Below, in pieces: positions 53,429-61,958 of a stretch of DNA of 64,000 nt (the first letter of the stretch is position 1; each line of letters starts with the position of its first letter). The DNA is taken from NCBI GenBank assembly GCA_903909435.1, contig CAIVVT010000050.1, positions 112,440 through 176,439 on the forward strand. The letters run 5' to 3'. Under the pieces are notes generated by a model. The model did not search any database. It was not told where the DNA came from and worked only from the letters and a program-made list of their open reading frames with translations. A program made the position numbers and the translations under genes. Origin of the DNA: an uncultured Acidobacteriia bacterium. GTDB lineage: Bacteria > Acidobacteriota > Terriglobia > Bryobacterales > Bryobacteraceae.

Positions 53429-53905
53429 GTGCCGGCCGAACCAACGACTTTCATCACGCCCGATGCCTTGCTGGCCCATTGGCAGGGCCATCGCCGCCTA
53501 ACCCGGCGCGTCATCGACGCCTTTCCGGAGGATCAGTTCCTCACCTTCTCTTTGGGCGGCATGCGGCCCTTCAGCACTTTGGCGATGGAGCTTGTTTCCA
53601 TGGCCCTGCCAATGGTACAGGGCTTGGCCAGCGGTGAGTGGACCATGCCCAACAACCGAGAACCGCAGCCCAAGGCCGAGGTGCTCCGACTCTGGGACGA
53701 AGCCACATCGCAAATGAACGAGGTGTGGCCGCAGATCCCGCCGCAGAAGTTCCTGGAGACTATCAAGGCGTTCGGGCAGTGGCCCGGCGTGGTCCACGAC
53801 CTGGTCCTGTACGTCGTCGACAACGAGATCCACCATCGCGGCCAAGGCTACGTCTATCTGCGGGCGTTGGGGATCGCTCCGCCGGCCTTCTACGACCGTA
53901 GTTGA
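53429..53905 (+). CDS. DinB-family four-helix protein
   Basis: The 158-residue soluble protein has DinB/YfiT-like four-helix features: HWQGHRRLTRRVIDAFPED at helix 1, FSLGGMRPFSTLAMELVSMAL containing the region of the first metal ligand, and DNEIHHRGQGYVYLRALG with the conserved HHxGQ near the C-terminus. The family often binds a metal and includes thiol-dependent transferases. GTG 53429 is used because GGCGGAGG precedes it at 53415-53422. Convergent with the DnaC-like gene. Confidence 0.8.
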   Translation: MPAEPTTFITPDALLAHWQGHRRLTRRVIDAFPEDQFLTFSLGGMRPFSTLAMELVSMALPMVQGLASGEWTMPNNREPQPKAEVLRLWDEATSQMNEVWPQIPPQKFLETIKAFGQWPGVVHDLVLYVVDNEIHHRGQGYVYLRALGIAPPAFYDRS

Positions 53906-53912
53906 CGCAGGG

Positions 53913-54683
53913 CTAACGACGCGATGCCTGCACGCGGTAATCGGGCGCGCCGAACATCTTCACGATGGTGCACATCTCGAACAGGCGTGAGCGGGCGCGC
54001 ATGCCGATCTGCTCGGTCAGCGTCTTGCGCAGGTCGTACTTGGCCGCGCTTTCGGTCATTCGCGTGACGTCCTTACCGCCCATCTCTACGTCCGGCAGAT
54101 TAGTGGTGGCGATCAGCGGCTTGCGATGGTTGCAGCGATGCGTGATGATGCCCGTCACCACGTCCTCGACCCAGTCGCTCGAGCGGTAAGCGCCCAGGTC
54201 GTCCAGCATCAGCACCTCGGCATCGAGGGCCGACTGGTATGCGTCCTTGTTCGATCCGCGCGTTTCGGGATCGTAGCTCGCGCGGATCTGTTCGATCAGC
54301 GTCTGGTAATCCCAAAACACCGTGTCAAAGCCCTTCTCGATCAACCGCCGGACCGTCGCCACCGCGAGGTGCGTCTTGCCGCAGCCGGCGTCGCCGGCAA
54401 AGAGCAGTCCCGGCTTGGGAGCCAGTGGGAACTCCATGGCAAAGCCCGCGGCTATGGTCATCGCCTGAGACAAAATGCTGTGTGCAATCGGGTGCTCCCG
54501 CTCGGACGGCACACGGAAATTGTCGAATGAGTCGTTCTGAAAATTGGGCGGAACGCCGGCCGTCTGCCAGATATTCGCCGAACGCGTCTCAGCCCGGCAC
54601 TCGCAACGCCTGGCCGAGGTCATCCCGTCGCGTTCGATCAGCACGTAACCCGTATCGCCGCAATGTGGACACTTGTTGGGCAT
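53913..54683 (-). CDS. DnaC/IstB-like AAA+ ATPase with N-terminal zinc finger
   Basis: The 256-residue protein has an N-terminal zinc-finger-like stretch (CPHCGDTGY ... RRCECRAE), Walker A GDAGCGKTH at about 97, Walker B VLMLDDLGAY, sensor-1 LIATTNLP and an arginine finger region. This is the helicase-loader (DnaC/DnaI) type of ATPase that places the replicative helicase on DNA; IstB of IS21 is related, but no transposase neighbours it, so a chromosomal primosomal role is more likely. Confidence 0.8.
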   Translation of the reverse strand: MPNKCPHCGDTGYVLIERDGMTSARRCECRAETRSANIWQTAGVPPNFQNDSFDNFRVPSEREHPIAHSILSQAMTIAAGFAMEFPLAPKPGLLFAGDAGCGKTHLAVATVRRLIEKGFDTVFWDYQTLIEQIRASYDPETRGSNKDAYQSALDAEVLMLDDLGAYRSSDWVEDVVTGIITHRCNHRKPLIATTNLPDVEMGGKDVTRMTESAAKYDLRKTLTEQIGMRARSRLFEMCTIVKMFGAPDYRVQASRR

Positions 54684-54895
54684 GGCCGCCTACGCTTACG
54701 GATTGTAGCAAGCGAGGGCATCGGAGGTGTGGGCCGGCGCTGGCTATGGCTGCCTTGCCTGCAACCCTCGGCACGGCGCCAAAAGAGCTATTACACAAGT
54801 CTTACAAGCACTTGACTGGGCTATTGTTACTGTCTTAAGTAGTAAGGTTTCTCTCGGAGGAGCCGCCACTCGATCTCACAACGCCTGAGGAGTAC

Positions 54896-55756
54896 ATGCT
54901 CATCACCAATCCGCCCGCGGTGAACCGGAAGGGTATCAACTGGGTTTCGTCGGTCGCATTCGTCGTTTTCCACATCCTGTCCGTCGTGGCCCTTTTCTTC
55001 TTCAGTTGGCCAGCCGTGATCACGGCCGCCATTCTGTATTGGATCTCCCTCAGTTTTGGGATCGGGATGGGCTACCACCGGCTCCATACCCATCGCGGTT
55101 ACAAAGTCCCCAAGCCGCTTGAGTACTTTCTGGCCGTTTGCGGCACGCTGGCGCTGGAGGGTGGGCCGATCTCCTGGGTGGCGACGCATCGCATCCATCA
55201 CCAGTTCTCCGACCATGAAGGCGACCCGCACACGCCCCGCGACGGCGCTTGGTGGGCACACATCGTGTGGATGATGGTGGGCGATGCGCTGCATTGCGAC
55301 GCGGTGACCACGGCAAAATACGCTCCGGATCTCGCCAAGGACCGTTTTTACGTCCAGCTGACCAAGTGGCACTGGGTGCCGCTCACTGTAGTGGGTTTAC
55401 TCCTGCTCGCCTTCGGCGGCATTCCGTTTGTCCTTTGGGGCATCTTCTTCCGCGTGACCCTCGGCCAGCACGTGACCTGGATGGTCAATTCCATCACCCA
55501 CATCTGGGGCAGCCGGCGGTTTGAAACCCGGGACGATTCCCGCAACAACTGGTTCGTCGCGCTACTCAGCTTCGGCGAAGGCTGGCACAACAACCATCAC
55601 GCGCACCCCGTCTCCGCCCGTCACGGCCTGGCTTGGTACGAACTCGACATCACCTGGTACACGATCAGCCTGCTGAAGGCGCTTGGGATTGCCAAGTCGG
55701 TCAAGGCCACGACACTCGCAACGGAACGCGTCGTTGCCGAGCGGCAAGCGGCCTGA
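54896..55756 (+). CDS. Membrane fatty acid (acyl-CoA, delta-9 type) desaturase
   Basis: The 286-residue protein has four to five membrane segments and all three histidine boxes of membrane di-iron desaturases: HRLHTH (near 60), HRIHH (near 97) and HNNHH (near 229). GMGYHRLHTHRGYK and GEGWHNNHHAHP are typical of stearoyl-CoA desaturase-like enzymes, which introduce a cis double bond using O2 and two electrons. It stands alone, preceded by a weak promoter (TTGACT at 54814-54819). Confidence 0.9.
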   Translation: MLITNPPAVNRKGINWVSSVAFVVFHILSVVALFFFSWPAVITAAILYWISLSFGIGMGYHRLHTHRGYKVPKPLEYFLAVCGTLALEGGPISWVATHRIHHQFSDHEGDPHTPRDGAWWAHIVWMMVGDALHCDAVTTAKYAPDLAKDRFYVQLTKWHWVPLTVVGLLLLAFGGIPFVLWGIFFRVTLGQHVTWMVNSITHIWGSRRFETRDDSRNNWFVALLSFGEGWHNNHHAHPVSARHGLAWYELDITWYTISLLKALGIAKSVKATTLATERVVAERQAA

Positions 55757-55813
55757 GTCCCGCCCGTTAGGCCTGGAGTTCCACTCGCTGAAGCGATAGC
55801 AGTTGGTTGTGGC

Positions 55814-55851
55814 GCACGCTTTAGCGTGCCGTGCCGACACTCCTGTCGGCA
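55814..55851. repeat. Tandem pair of palindromes (dispersed repeat type)
   Basis: Two hairpins back to back: GCACGCT/AGCGTGC (55814-55820 with 55823-55829) and TGCCGACA/TGTCGGCA (55832-55839 with 55844-55851) around CTCC. The second shares the A-C-T-C-C-T-G core with the palindrome at 27429. It lies between the convergent desaturase and etfA genes and may act as terminator, but no T-run is present. Confidence 0.5.
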
Positions 55852-55891
55852 TCCGGGACTCGTCACAAAGAGGACCGGTCTGAGTCCTGAC

Positions 55892-56875
55892 CTAGCCGTT
55901 CTTGGCTTTCCGGACCTGCTCGATCAGCGCCGGCACGAAGTCGAACAGATCGCCAACAATGCCGTAGTCGGCGACTTCGAAAATGGGCGCACTGGCGTCT
56001 TTGTTGATAGCGACAATCGTGCGCGAGCCCTTCATTCCCACCAGATGCTGAATTGCCCCGGAGATGCCCACCGCCAGATACAACTTCGGGGACACGAGTT
56101 GCCCGGAACTGCCCACCTGACGCTCCATCGGTAACCAACCGCTGTCGCAAATGGGGCGGGAGGCCGCCAATTCGGCCCCCAGTGCCTCCGCCAACTCAGC
56201 CACTAAGGCGATGTTCCCTTCCTCGTGAATCCCGCGCCCGACCGCGACGATTAGCTCCGCAGCCGTCAGATCCACCGCTCTTGCCGACTCGCGGAAGGGC
56301 GGCTCCGGCTGTTGCCGGATGCTGGCCGCAACCAGCGGGGGCGTCAGCGACTCCACCGCCGCCGTTCCCGGTTCTAGCGTGTCCGCGCGAAAGGCACTCG
56401 CTTGAACCGAGGCAAACACGGTTCCCAATACGGAGGAGGTGTAGTCCGCGTTCAATTTGCCCTGGAAGAGCAACCGCTCGAGCACCAGGACACCCGATTC
56501 AACGTGAAAGCCGGTGACATCGCTCACCAGCGCATGGCCGGCGCGTGCCGCGATGCACGGAGCAAAGTCGCGCACCCGGTAGGTGTGCGGAAACAGCACG
56601 ACATCGGGCTCAAGCTTCGCGATCAGCCAGGACAGCGCACCGGTGGCCGCGTCCGCCGTATAACTGCCCAGCAACTCGTGCTCCAGCGCGATCACGCGTT
56701 CCAATTGGTAGCCCGCCAGTTCCGCCGCCAAAGGGCCGGTTTCACTGCCAAAAACGACGGCGGAGGCGCTCTTGCCCAAGGTCCGGGCGAGTTGCTGACC
56801 CGCGGCCAGCGTCTCGAAAGACATACGGTTCCAGACACCCGCAGTCTGTTCGGTGACAACGAGAATGCCGCTCAT
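55892..56875 (-). CDS. etfA: Electron transfer flavoprotein alpha subunit
   Basis: The 327-residue protein has the ETF alpha order: N-terminal alpha/beta domain (GILVVTEQTAGVW, VIALEHELLGSYTAD), then the FAD domain with RPICDSGWLPMERQVGSSGQLVSPKLYLAVGISGAIQHLVGMKGS read in successive pieces (residues about 235-285) and IVAINKDASAPIFEVADYGIVGD. It binds FAD and hands electrons from acyl-CoA dehydrogenases to ETF-quinone oxidoreductase. Start overlaps the etfB stop by 4 bases. Confidence 0.92.
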   Translation of the reverse strand: MSGILVVTEQTAGVWNRMSFETLAAGQQLARTLGKSASAVVFGSETGPLAAELAGYQLERVIALEHELLGSYTADAATGALSWLIAKLEPDVVLFPHTYRVRDFAPCIAARAGHALVSDVTGFHVESGVLVLERLLFQGKLNADYTSSVLGTVFASVQASAFRADTLEPGTAAVESLTPPLVAASIRQQPEPPFRESARAVDLTAAELIVAVGRGIHEEGNIALVAELAEALGAELAASRPICDSGWLPMERQVGSSGQLVSPKLYLAVGISGAIQHLVGMKGSRTIVAINKDASAPIFEVADYGIVGDLFDFVPALIEQVRKAKNG

Positions 56876-57642
56876 ATCACCCGCACCTCGTGCTTCAACT
56901 TCTCCACCAATTGCGCCGCTTGTTCCTGCACGCTGCCCGCTAACATCTGCGTCTGCTTCAGGCTATGCGGCGCATAAATCCGGCGCAAGGTGATGCCAGG
57001 CTCGCCCGCCGCGCCCAGTTCCGCAGGGGTTATCTTGCGGACTTCCTTCGTCTTGGCCCGCTTGATCCCCATCAGGGTTGCGTAGCGTAGCCGCAAAATC
57101 CCGCTTTGGATGGTCACCAGAGCCGGCAAGGGCATGCTCACATATTGGAACCAGCCGCCCTCCAGTTCGCACTTGACCCGCAGCCTGCCGTCCACCACCT
57201 CGACGCTCATCGCCAGCGTGGCGTGCGGCAGTCCCATCAGTTCGGCCATGATGACACCCGTCTGCCCAAATCCCAAGTCGTCGGACTGCAAACCGGTCAG
57301 CACCAGGTCCGGCTGTTCCGTTTGCGCCGCCTTGGCCAGCAGCTGCGCCACGCTCAGGTTGTCCCAGTGCCGCAGATCGTCTTCTTCGATGTGGAGCGCC
57401 CGGTCGGCGCCCTTGGCCAGGGCCTCACGAATGGTCGAGGAGACCCGCGCGGGACCGGCGCACATTACAATGACTTCCCCGCCGTGCTGCTCTCTGAGTT
57501 GCAGGGCGGCTTCCAGAGCGTAGGCGTCGGGCTCGTTCACTTCGTAGCCGAGATCGTTCTCTTCAATCCACTCACCTGTCGGTTCGATGAACAGTCGCGA
57601 GTCGTGTGCCGGAACCTGCTTGATCGCAACCAGGATCTTCAT
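56872..57642 (-). CDS. etfB: Electron transfer flavoprotein beta subunit
   Basis: The 256-residue protein shows MKILVAIKQVP at the N-terminus, NEPDAYALEAALQL, the AMP-binding loop region VLTGLQSDDLGFGQTG and LPHATLAMSVEV typical of ETF beta. ATG 57642 is chosen because it gives the family N-terminus exactly; the open frame reaches 57684. It is first of the two-gene etfBA operon; no dehydrogenase gene is adjacent, so the partner must be elsewhere. Confidence 0.92.
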   Translation of the reverse strand: MKILVAIKQVPAHDSRLFIEPTGEWIEENDLGYEVNEPDAYALEAALQLREQHGGEVIVMCAGPARVSSTIREALAKGADRALHIEEDDLRHWDNLSVAQLLAKAAQTEQPDLVLTGLQSDDLGFGQTGVIMAELMGLPHATLAMSVEVVDGRLRVKCELEGGWFQYVSMPLPALVTIQSGILRLRYATLMGIKRAKTKEVRKITPAELGAAGEPGITLRRIYAPHSLKQTQMLAGSVQEQAAQLVEKLKHEVRVI

Positions 57643-57900
57643 GCGTCCCCCAATTAGGTTAGAACGAGGCGAAGCCTCAGCCAACAGCTTACAACCGGGC
57701 GTTGCCCCTTGTCGGCAAAAGGGTCTGGATGAAACGCGGCCAATGCCGCCCCCAATACTGATTTCGGCTGTTTTAGTAAGGGTTTAAGCTCCGAACCCGG
57801 GAACCGGCGCAACGCCCTCCGGCCCCCCTGCAAATCAAGTGAATCTCCGCATTCGGAAGACGCGAAAATCTGGATCGGAATGGTTGGATTCTGCATCTAG

Positions 57901-57920
57901 TAAAATGACTGAGTGGTCAT
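57901..57920 (+). promoter_or_regulatory. -10 box and inverted-repeat operator of the TetR gene
   Basis: TAAAAT (57901-57906) is a fair -10 and overlaps the inverted repeat ATGAC-TGAGTG-GTCAT (57905-57920). Repeats of the form TGAC-n-GTCA are typical TetR-family operators, so the regulator encoded 23 bases further on probably represses its own efflux operon. The -35 is weak. Confidence 0.6.
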
Positions 57921-57942
57921 TCCGTGAGACTGGGCGAAGACT

Positions 57943-58548
57943 TTGAGCCGCACCAAGCAAGACGTTGTCACAGAATTCCGTTGCGCCGAGATCCTCGACG
58001 CGGCGCGAAAGATCTTTGCCGCTCAAGGTTTCAGCGACACGACTATGGAGGCGATCGCCGAGCAGGCGCACATCGCCAAAGGTACTTTGTACCTGTACTT
58101 TCCGTCGAAGCGGGATATCTACCTGGCTGCCTTGCGCCAGGGCATTCGGCTGCTCAACGATGATACGAACCGCAAAGTCGCGGGCGCGGCCGGGGTGCAA
58201 AACCAGCTCCGTATCTTCGTCACCACGCGCATCGAATATTTCGAGCAAAATCGTGAGTTCTTCCTGATCTACCACTCTGAAATCGGCAACTTGCTGCCTC
58301 ACCCAGGCAAGCAGAGCGGGGAAATCGTCGAGTTGTATCTGCAGCAGGCCCACATGCTCGAACAGATCCTGCGGACGGCGGCGGACAAGGGCGAGATTCG
58401 TGACCTGCGGCCCGACGCGACGGCATTCGCGGTCTGCGACCTGACGCGCGGAGTGATCATGCAACGCATGCTGGGCTGGTCCAAGGCGGAGTTGCAGGAC
58501 GACATTCGCCACCTGATTGACGTGATCTGGAGAGGAATTGCCGCATGA
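57943..58548 (+). CDS. TetR/AcrR-family transcriptional regulator
   Basis: The 201-residue protein has the TetR DNA-binding domain at residues 10-60 (EILDAARKIFAAQGFSDTTMEAIAEQAHIAKGTLYLYFPSK read over helices 1-4) and a helical ligand domain with LIYHSEIGNLLPHPG. TTG 57943 is the start that precedes the domain; an ATG is not available. It overlaps the TolC gene by ATGA and heads an efflux operon, so the ligand is presumably a drug-like compound exported by the pump. Confidence 0.88.
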   Translation: MSRTKQDVVTEFRCAEILDAARKIFAAQGFSDTTMEAIAEQAHIAKGTLYLYFPSKRDIYLAALRQGIRLLNDDTNRKVAGAAGVQNQLRIFVTTRIEYFEQNREFFLIYHSEIGNLLPHPGKQSGEIVELYLQQAHMLEQILRTAADKGEIRDLRPDATAFAVCDLTRGVIMQRMLGWSKAELQDDIRHLIDVIWRGIAA

Positions 58549-60002
58549 GAGCAATCATTCCCGCAGTACTGATTATTTTGTCCGGTCTGTTCACCACGGT
58601 GCCTCTGCCCGCGCAGAACGGCGGCGCAGGCGCGTTCGTTCAGCCCGTGCCCGGCACTCCGCGTCCTATGGGTATCGACCCGTCGCAGGCCCAGGGGCAG
58701 TTCCTGGGCGGTGTCACGCAGGGCTTGGCAACCACCGACGAGTTGTCGCTCTCGCTCGACGACGCCATCGCGCGCGGCTTGAAAAACAACCTGGGCACGC
58801 TGGTCGGCGACCAGGACCGGAGGCGCAGCGAGGCAGCGCGCTTAAGAACGCTGGCCGACCTGCTCCCCAACCTTTCGGCACGCGCCCAAGCTTCTGAACA
58901 GCAAATCAACCTGGCGGCTTTCGGCTTCAGCAATTTCCCCGGCATCGCTTCTATCGTCGGCCCTTTCGGGATCGTCGATCTGCGCGGTTACCTGACGCAG
59001 CGCGTGCTCGACTTCAGGACCATCCGGGCCACCCAGGCGAGCGGCCAGATCGTGAAAGCCAGCGAGCAGAATTACCAGAACAGCCGTGACACCGTCGCGC
59101 TGGTGGTGGGCGGTCTCTACTTGCAGACCCTGGCGGGCGAGAGCCGGGTGAAGTCCCAGCGAACGCAGGTGGAAACGGCAGAGGCAGTCTACCGGCAGGC
59201 GGTGGATTACAAGCAATCCGGTTTGATCCCCGCCATCGACGTGCTGCGGGCACAGGTTGAACTCGAAGCGGGCCGACAGCGTTTGGCCTCCGCCGAAAAC
59301 GACTTTGAAAAGATGAAGTTGAGTCTGGCGCAGGCCATCGGCTTGCCCTTGGCCCAGCAGTTCCGCTTGACCGACGGTCTTTCGCCGGAGTCGGCCCCGG
59401 CGGTCACGCTGGAACAGGCGCTGGACAAGGCCTACGACAATCGCTCGGACTATCGCAGCCTGCAGTCGCTGGTGAAGGCCGCTGAATTCGCCCGCCGCTC
59501 GGCCGTCGCGGAGCGCTATCCCACGGTGGCAGCCAGCTTCGATTACGGCACCATCGGCCAGAGCGTGACGCAGAATCACGGCACGTTCAGCGCGGTGATC
59601 GGCGTGAACATCCCGATTTACGAAGGTGGACGGACGGAGGCGAAAGTCACCGAAGCCGACGCCGTGCTGAAGCAGCGCGAAGCCGAGCGCGACGCCCTGC
59701 GCAGCCGGATCGAATTCGAAGTGCGGACCGTCTTTTTGGACCTGAAATCGACGCTCGATCAAGTCAAACTGGCGGGCAACGCCAAGTCGCTGGCTGAGTC
59801 GCAGATGCTGCAGGCGCGCGACCGGTTCGCGGCCGGGGTAGCCACCAGCCTGGAAGTGGTGCAGGCCCAGCAGGCCCTGGCGGTCGCCAGCGACAACTAC
59901 ATCTCGAGCCTCTTTAATTACAACCTGGCCAAGGGTTCTTTAGCGCGCACGGCCGGACAAGCGGAGCAGCTGTTCCGCCTGTTCGTGCTCGGCGGCAAGT
60001 GA
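58545..60002 (+). CDS. TolC-family outer-membrane efflux protein
   Basis: The 485-residue product has a signal peptide (cleavage near LPAQ-N) and two long coiled-coil halves typical of TolC (SLSLDDAIARGLKNNLGTL, LRGYLTQRVLDFRTIRATQ, and the second-half VNIPIYEGGRTEAKV, LDLKSTLDQVKLAGNAKSLAESQ). Members form trimeric outer-membrane ducts. Translationally coupled to tetR; the next gene's possible GTG start overlaps its stop. Confidence 0.9.
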   Translation: MRAIIPAVLIILSGLFTTVPLPAQNGGAGAFVQPVPGTPRPMGIDPSQAQGQFLGGVTQGLATTDELSLSLDDAIARGLKNNLGTLVGDQDRRRSEAARLRTLADLLPNLSARAQASEQQINLAAFGFSNFPGIASIVGPFGIVDLRGYLTQRVLDFRTIRATQASGQIVKASEQNYQNSRDTVALVVGGLYLQTLAGESRVKSQRTQVETAEAVYRQAVDYKQSGLIPAIDVLRAQVELEAGRQRLASAENDFEKMKLSLAQAIGLPLAQQFRLTDGLSPESAPAVTLEQALDKAYDNRSDYRSLQSLVKAAEFARRSAVAERYPTVAASFDYGTIGQSVTQNHGTFSAVIGVNIPIYEGGRTEAKVTEADAVLKQREAERDALRSRIEFEVRTVFLDLKSTLDQVKLAGNAKSLAESQMLQARDRFAAGVATSLEVVQAQQALAVASDNYISSLFNYNLAKGSLARTAGQAEQLFRLFVLGGK

Positions 60003-60040
60003 GCGGTGGGCAGCAAGCGCGGAAAACGGAGTGGACATTT

Positions 60041-61327
60041 ATGAGTGATGCAATTGCCTCTAAGGGCGGCGACCTTTCAAACGACCTGCGCAGCGACGTA
60101 CTCAACGACGCGGCGGATGTGCCACGACCGTCGCGCCTGCGGTCGATCCTGATCGTCATACTGATCCTGGCCGCCATCGGCGGATATTTCGCGTGGAAGT
60201 ACTTCTCCGTGCGCGAGTCCACCGACGACGCCCAGATCGAGGGCCACGTGCACCCCATGGCCGCTCGCGTGGGCGGTACGGTTATCAACGTGGCCGTGAA
60301 GGACAACCAGTGGGTCGAGGCGGGCACGGTGCTCGCACAGCTCGATCCTAACGATTACCAGGTCGCCCTGGATCGCGCGAAGGCCGATCTGGCGGAGGCC
60401 GAAGCCACGCTTGCCGGCAGCCGCACCGGGGTCCCCATCACCACCACCGACACCAGCAGCGCGCTCACTCAGTCCGCCGCCGGAGTCGCCGAGGCGCAAG
60501 CCTCGATGACCACCACCGGCAGCACCATCGCCACGGCAAAGGCACGGCTGGAATCCGCCCGCGCCACCGTCCGCCAGATCCAGGCGAACTACGACCGCGC
60601 GGCGAAGGATGTCGAGCGCTTCCGGCCGCTGGTAGCCAAGGAGGAGATCGCCCAGCAGTACTTCGACGCCGCCGTCGCTCAGGCCGACGCCCTCAAGGCC
60701 GGACTCGCCGCCGCGAACGCACAAGTCACCGAGGCGGAGGCCAGTGTCCGCACGCAGGAGAGCGCACTCAACCGCGATCAGGCCAGATTGAACCAGTCGA
60801 TTGCCGCCGAACGCCGGGCGCACACCGGGCCGCAGCAGGTGGCCGCCGCCGTGGCGCGCACGAAATCGGCGGAGGCGCGGGTCGCCATGGCCAAAGCCGC
60901 CGTCGCTCAGGCCGAGCTGAATCTGCAGTACACCACCATCAAGGCGCCCGTCGCCGGCCTGGTCAGCAATCGAAGCGTCGAGCTGGGCCAGATTGTTGCA
61001 CCCGGACAGCCGCTGTTGGCCGTCATCCCAACTAATGATATTTGGGTCATCGCCAATTTCAAGGAAACTCAGCTGCGCTCGATGAAGCCGGGGCAGAAAG
61101 TGACCATTGCGGTGGACTCAGACGGGCGGGAATATGATGGCCATGTTGACAGCATTGCCGGCGCAACCGGCGCGCGCTTCAGTCTGCTGCCGCCGGAGAA
61201 CGCTACGGGCAATTTCGTGAAAGTCATCCAGCGCGTACCCGTGAAGATCGTGTTCGAGCCGGACCAGGACAAAGAGCACCGCCTGCGCCCGGGCCTTTCC
61301 GTGGAGCCCTCGGTGTTTACCAGATAG
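60041..61327 (+). CDS. EmrA/HlyD-type membrane fusion protein
   Basis: The 428-residue protein has one N-terminal membrane segment (residues about 33-52, SILIVILILAAIGGYFAW), STDDAQIEGHVHPMAARVGGTV with the biotinyl-lipoyl half-motif typical of EmrA, a long alpha-helical hairpin (about 110-280) and the C-terminal half-motif IKAPVAGLVSNRSVELGQIV. It bridges the inner-membrane pump and TolC. ATG 60041 has GGAG before it; GTG 59999 overlapping the tolC stop is an alternative giving 14 more residues. Confidence 0.9.
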   Translation: MSDAIASKGGDLSNDLRSDVLNDAADVPRPSRLRSILIVILILAAIGGYFAWKYFSVRESTDDAQIEGHVHPMAARVGGTVINVAVKDNQWVEAGTVLAQLDPNDYQVALDRAKADLAEAEATLAGSRTGVPITTTDTSSALTQSAAGVAEAQASMTTTGSTIATAKARLESARATVRQIQANYDRAAKDVERFRPLVAKEEIAQQYFDAAVAQADALKAGLAAANAQVTEAEASVRTQESALNRDQARLNQSIAAERRAHTGPQQVAAAVARTKSAEARVAMAKAAVAQAELNLQYTTIKAPVAGLVSNRSVELGQIVAPGQPLLAVIPTNDIWVIANFKETQLRSMKPGQKVTIAVDSDGREYDGHVDSIAGATGARFSLLPPENATGNFVKVIQRVPVKIVFEPDQDKEHRLRPGLSVEPSVFTR

Positions 61328-61337
61328 GAGTTTGCCC

Positions 61338-61955
61338 ATGTATCGGGTCCTCACAGTTTCGCGTGAATACGGTAGCGGCGGCATCCTGATCGCCCGCCGG
61401 ATCGCGGAAAATCTGGGTTGGAAGCTGCTCGATTCCGCGCTGATCGAAGCGATCGTCGAGAAGGCCAACATCGACCCGGCGGTAGCCCGTCGTTACGACG
61501 AGAAGATCGACCCCTGGCTACATCGCGTCAGCCGCAAGGCGCTCTGGCATGGCGCTTTCGAGAGTGTCGCCGAGTTGAGCGACAACGACGTTTTCGACGC
61601 CCAGACCATGGCCGTTCTGACGCGCCGCGTGATTGAAGAGGCCGCCGAGTTGGGCGGGTGCGTCATCGTCGGCCGCGGCGGGCAGTGCCTGCTGGCGAAC
61701 CATCCGCGAGCGTTCCACATCTTCGTCCATGCGCCCCACGCCTTTCGTCTCAAGCTGCTGCGCGAGCGTCTGGGCGACCGGCCCGACCTGGAGCAAGCCA
61801 TGGAGACTACCGACCACCAGCGTGCCGACTACATCCGGCTCCACTACGACCGCGACATGTACGACCGCCACCTCTACGACCTGATGTTGAACACGCGTCG
61901 CGGCATTCAGATGGCCACACGCGTCGTGCTGTTCGAAATGGGCTTTGGAGAGTAA
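61338..61955 (+). CDS. Cytidylate-kinase-like family protein inside the efflux operon
   Basis: The 205-residue protein opens MYRVLTVSREYGSGGILIARRIAE, the degenerate P-loop S-R-E-Y-G-S-G-G of cytidylate kinase-like (PF13189) proteins, followed by CVIVGRGGQCLL and HIFVHAPHAFRLKLLRERL with nucleoside-kinase-like lid arginines. Members are widespread but mostly uncharacterised. TAGGAG seven bases before ATG 61338 decides the start over TTG 61332. It sits only 10 bases after emrA and 3 before emrB, an unusual place that suggests a role tied to the pump's substrate. Confidence 0.8.
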   Translation: MYRVLTVSREYGSGGILIARRIAENLGWKLLDSALIEAIVEKANIDPAVARRYDEKIDPWLHRVSRKALWHGAFESVAELSDNDVFDAQTMAVLTRRVIEEAAELGGCVIVGRGGQCLLANHPRAFHIFVHAPHAFRLKLLRERLGDRPDLEQAMETTDHQRADYIRLHYDRDMYDRHLYDLMLNTRRGIQMATRVVLFEMGFGE

Positions 61956-61958
61956 CGC

